Origin: JAKORR01 sp964608495
GTDB taxonomy: Bacteria > Armatimonadota > Zipacnadia > Zipacnadales > FEN-943
Direction of reading: 5' to 3'
Assembly: GCA_964608495.1 (NCBI GenBank)
Contig: CAZSOQ010000239.1
Coordinates: 1-7,977, forward strand
Length of the DNA: 7,977 nt
The translations under genes were made by a program, and so were the position numbers. Positions 6,322 to 7,977 of this stretch are shown here, in pieces (positions within the stretch are counted from its first letter, which is position 1; the number at the start of each line of letters is the position of its first letter). The notes beneath the pieces are model-generated. The model made no database searches and was not told the DNA's origin. It saw only the letters and a list, made by a program, of their open reading frames with translations.

Positions 6322-7752
6322 ATGACTGAAGACACGGCGGTGGGAATCTCACACCCGGCGGGCCTGGGACTGCTGGAAGATGCAGCTTCGCTGGCCGTGG
6401 GTCGGCACGGCGAAGGGGCAGTGTTCCGGCGCGTGGCGGAGTTTGCGGCCCGGTGCCTCCCGGCGGAGGTGGCGGTGGTCCTGCGTTGTGATGCCTTCGG
6501 CGGGACTTGCCAGGTGCTCGCGGCCCACCCCCCCTCGATACACCGGCTGCTCGCGGGACTGGCCCTGCCGGCCGGCGACGCGTTGAGGGAAGTGGCTGCG
6601 CGGGAGGTGTCGGTAGCGCTGAACGACGACCTCCTCGAGGCCTGGGGGGGCCTGTTGCGGCTGCTGGCGGACGAGGGGATGCGCGCCACCGCAGGCGTGC
6701 GGATCTGGTCGTCCGGCGACCGGCCGGTGCTGCTGTGGGCTGCCAGCGCTCGGCCCTTTTCCGCGGCGCAACTGGGGGAGCTGAAGCGCGTTGCGCTGAC
6801 GATCCAGTCGGTGCTGGGCCGGTGGGAGACGCTGAGGGACGCGCAGGGCAGCGAGCCGGGAGAGCCCGAGGACACGCCGCCGGAGGACGTGACAGCCCAC
6901 TCGCGCGAGGTCTGGGACGCTCTGGCGGCCCTGACTCACCTGTACGGCTCCCTGTCCCACGACCTGAACAACGCCCTGGCGGTCATCATCGGGCATTGCC
7001 AGCTCCTCCTCGAGGAGCTGGGGAGGGACACGCCGGCAGCGGACCGGGACGACGCCGCGGCGACGGATTGGGGGCCGCAGGCCGGGCGGAGCCCGCAGCC
7101 GGTGGGCGACCGGCGGGAGCGGGTGCGGGAGATCATGGAGCGGGCACTGAGGCTGGTCGGCACGGCGCGCGCGCTGCAGGAATGCGCAGCCGGGCGGCCG
7201 GTCGAGCCCCTGCAGACGGTGGACCTGGGGGACGTGGCGGGCGAGGCGGTGAGTATCACTTCCTGCGTGTGGGGTACGGAGGCGCGGCTGCGCGGGTGCC
7301 CGATATCCCTGCGGTGCGAGCGGGAAGGGCCGGCGCCGATCCGCGGCGTGCCGGCGCAGGTCAAGCGCGCTCTGGTGCACCTGATCTTCAACGCGATACA
7401 GGCCATGCCGCCGGGGGGCGGCAACATCCGGGTGCGGGTGCGGCGCGAGGGAAGGGCTGCGGCGCACCAGGTGATCTGCGAGGTGGCAGACGACGGCGTG
7501 GGTATGGGGCCGGAAGTCGTGACTCAGGCTCGGAAGCCCTTCTTCACCACGCGGCCGGGCATCTGCGCCGGCCTGGGCCTGAGCCTGGCGGAGGCCATCG
7601 CCCGTCAGCACGGGGGCAGCCTGGAGCTCAGCAGCGAGGAGGGGCGGGGGTCGCTGATCACCATCCGCCTGCCGGAGGCGCCACACGCGCGCGAAGCCCC
7701 GGCGAGGACCCGCCAACCAAAGCGCGCAGAAAGCGCGGTTGCTCCCGGCTAG
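6322..7752 (+). CDS. Soluble NtrB-type sensor histidine kinase with GAF-like N-terminal domain (476 aa)
   Basis: Autophosphorylates a histidine and passes the phosphate to a response regulator, which is not in the window. No transmembrane segment is seen, so it is cytoplasmic. Residues about 14-165 look like a GAF-type sensor domain (LEDAASLAVGRHGEGAVFRRV, then alternating strands). The H box is LSHDLNNALAVIIGH with the phospho-acceptor H213. The ATPase domain has the N box LIFNAIQAMP (N357), the G1 box ADDGVGM (389-395), the F box KPFFTTRPG (405-413) and the G2 box as CAGLGL (415-420), where the usual first Gly is Cys. About 25 Asp/Ala/Pro/Gly-rich residues (about 235-261) extend the turn between the two dimerisation helices. 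The ATG at 6322 is the first start after an in-frame stop at 6265-6267; AGAGGG sits only 2 nt before it, which is close. A basic tail of about 20 residues follows the kinase fold. A FliA-type promoter precedes the gene. Confidence 0.88.
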   Translation: MTEDTAVGISHPAGLGLLEDAASLAVGRHGEGAVFRRVAEFAARCLPAEVAVVLRCDAFGGTCQVLAAHPPSIHRLLAGLALPAGDALREVAAREVSVALNDDLLEAWGGLLRLLADEGMRATAGVRIWSSGDRPVLLWAASARPFSAAQLGELKRVALTIQSVLGRWETLRDAQGSEPGEPEDTPPEDVTAHSREVWDALAALTHLYGSLSHDLNNALAVIIGHCQLLLEELGRDTPAADRDDAAATDWGPQAGRSPQPVGDRRERVREIMERALRLVGTARALQECAAGRPVEPLQTVDLGDVAGEAVSITSCVWGTEARLRGCPISLRCEREGPAPIRGVPAQVKRALVHLIFNAIQAMPPGGGNIRVRVRREGRAAAHQVICEVADDGVGMGPEVVTQARKPFFTTRPGICAGLGLSLAEAIARQHGGSLELSSEEGRGSLITIRLPEAPHAREAPARTRQPKRAESAVAPG

Positions 7753-7817
7753 ACCCCACCCCCAGGGCCACACCCCGCAGTTCCCGACCGGATCCCCCCG
7801 CAGCGACTCGAAGGCGG
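7753..7817. other. Convergent gap between the kinase and the right-edge gene
   Basis: 65 nt between two stop codons. It is C-rich on the plus strand, with no convincing hairpin and no T tract, so no terminator is called. Confidence 0.4.
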
Positions 7818-7977
7818 CTATCCGGGGTACAGAGGGATGACGACCGGCTGGGACTGTCCTCCGGCGTGGTCGGCCCGCACGTGCAGGTTGTAGACGAGGG
7901 GCGTGTCCTCGCCGATGTAGATGCGCGGGGTGGCGACGCGGAAATGGAAGCTGCCGTCGGGCTCGGTCTTGTGGCGG
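7818..7977 (-). CDS. C-terminal 52 residues of an unrecognised protein (runs off right edge)
   Basis: The minus-strand frame that enters from the right edge and stops at 7818-7820 (TAG) reads as folded, non-random protein: a DGSFHFRVATPRIYIGED segment, then PLVYNLHVRADHAGG and a hydrophobic end VVIPLYPG. The alternating hydrophobic pattern suggests beta strands. No stop occurs in the 52 codons, and the composition (Tyr, Ile, Phe, His present) is unlike the Arg/Pro/Ala-rich shadow frames nearby. I do not recognise the family. It converges on the kinase gene. Confidence 0.6.
   Translation of the reverse strand, partial: RHKTEPDGSFHFRVATPRIYIGEDTPLVYNLHVRADHAGGQSQPVVIPLYPG

Noticed and set aside
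6349..7773. 474-codon minus-strand open frame opposite the histidine kinase
   Set aside because: The plus strand carries all kinase boxes in order; the antisense product is Arg/Pro/His-rich with no recognisable pattern.

Overview
The window is about 70% G+C by eye, densely coded, with Shine-Dalgarno sites in front of most genes, so it is bacterial. The mix of secreted carbohydrate-active proteins, a bacterial member of the M14 peptidases with a cytosolic-carboxypeptidase-like N-terminal domain, a NtrB-type kinase and a FliA-type sigma-like protein suits an environmental, high-GC lineage such as Armatimonadota or Planctomycetota-like bacteria. That placement is inference: no rRNA, tRNA or lineage marker is present.

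Layout. On the minus strand, positions 2783 down to 1 hold three co-directional genes: two tandem paralogous M14-family zinc carboxypeptidases (1647-2783, then 381-1532) and the start of a secreted protein cut by the window edge (1-300). The gaps are 114 and 80 nt. The first gap carries a short sequence that recurs upstream of the first peptidase gene, and the second carries a GC-rich hairpin. Diverging from this cluster, 3058-3687 (+) encodes a small protein that aligns over its whole length with FliA/sigma-28 type sigma factors but has lost many of the expected DNA-contacting residues. It converges on a large secreted glycoside hydrolase of the clan GH-A type (3725-6077, -). That gene carries a single-base frameshift near 3975-3978: the N-terminal 701 residues and the last 82 residues lie in different frames.

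Divergent from the glycoside hydrolase is a soluble GAF-like/NtrB-type histidine kinase (6322-7752, +). Its upstream region holds a very good match (14 of 16 positions, exact 11-nt spacing) to the sigma-28/FliA promoter consensus. The right edge holds the last 52 codons of an unrecognised minus-strand gene.

How they may fit together. The peptidases and hydrolase look like polymer or peptide breakdown functions; the kinase and the sigma-like protein look regulatory. The strongest hints of something unusual are a decayed or repurposed FliA-like protein and a near-consensus FliA promoter in the same 8 kb. Whether the two are functionally connected cannot be decided from this sequence. No mobile element, CRISPR array or RNA gene was seen.
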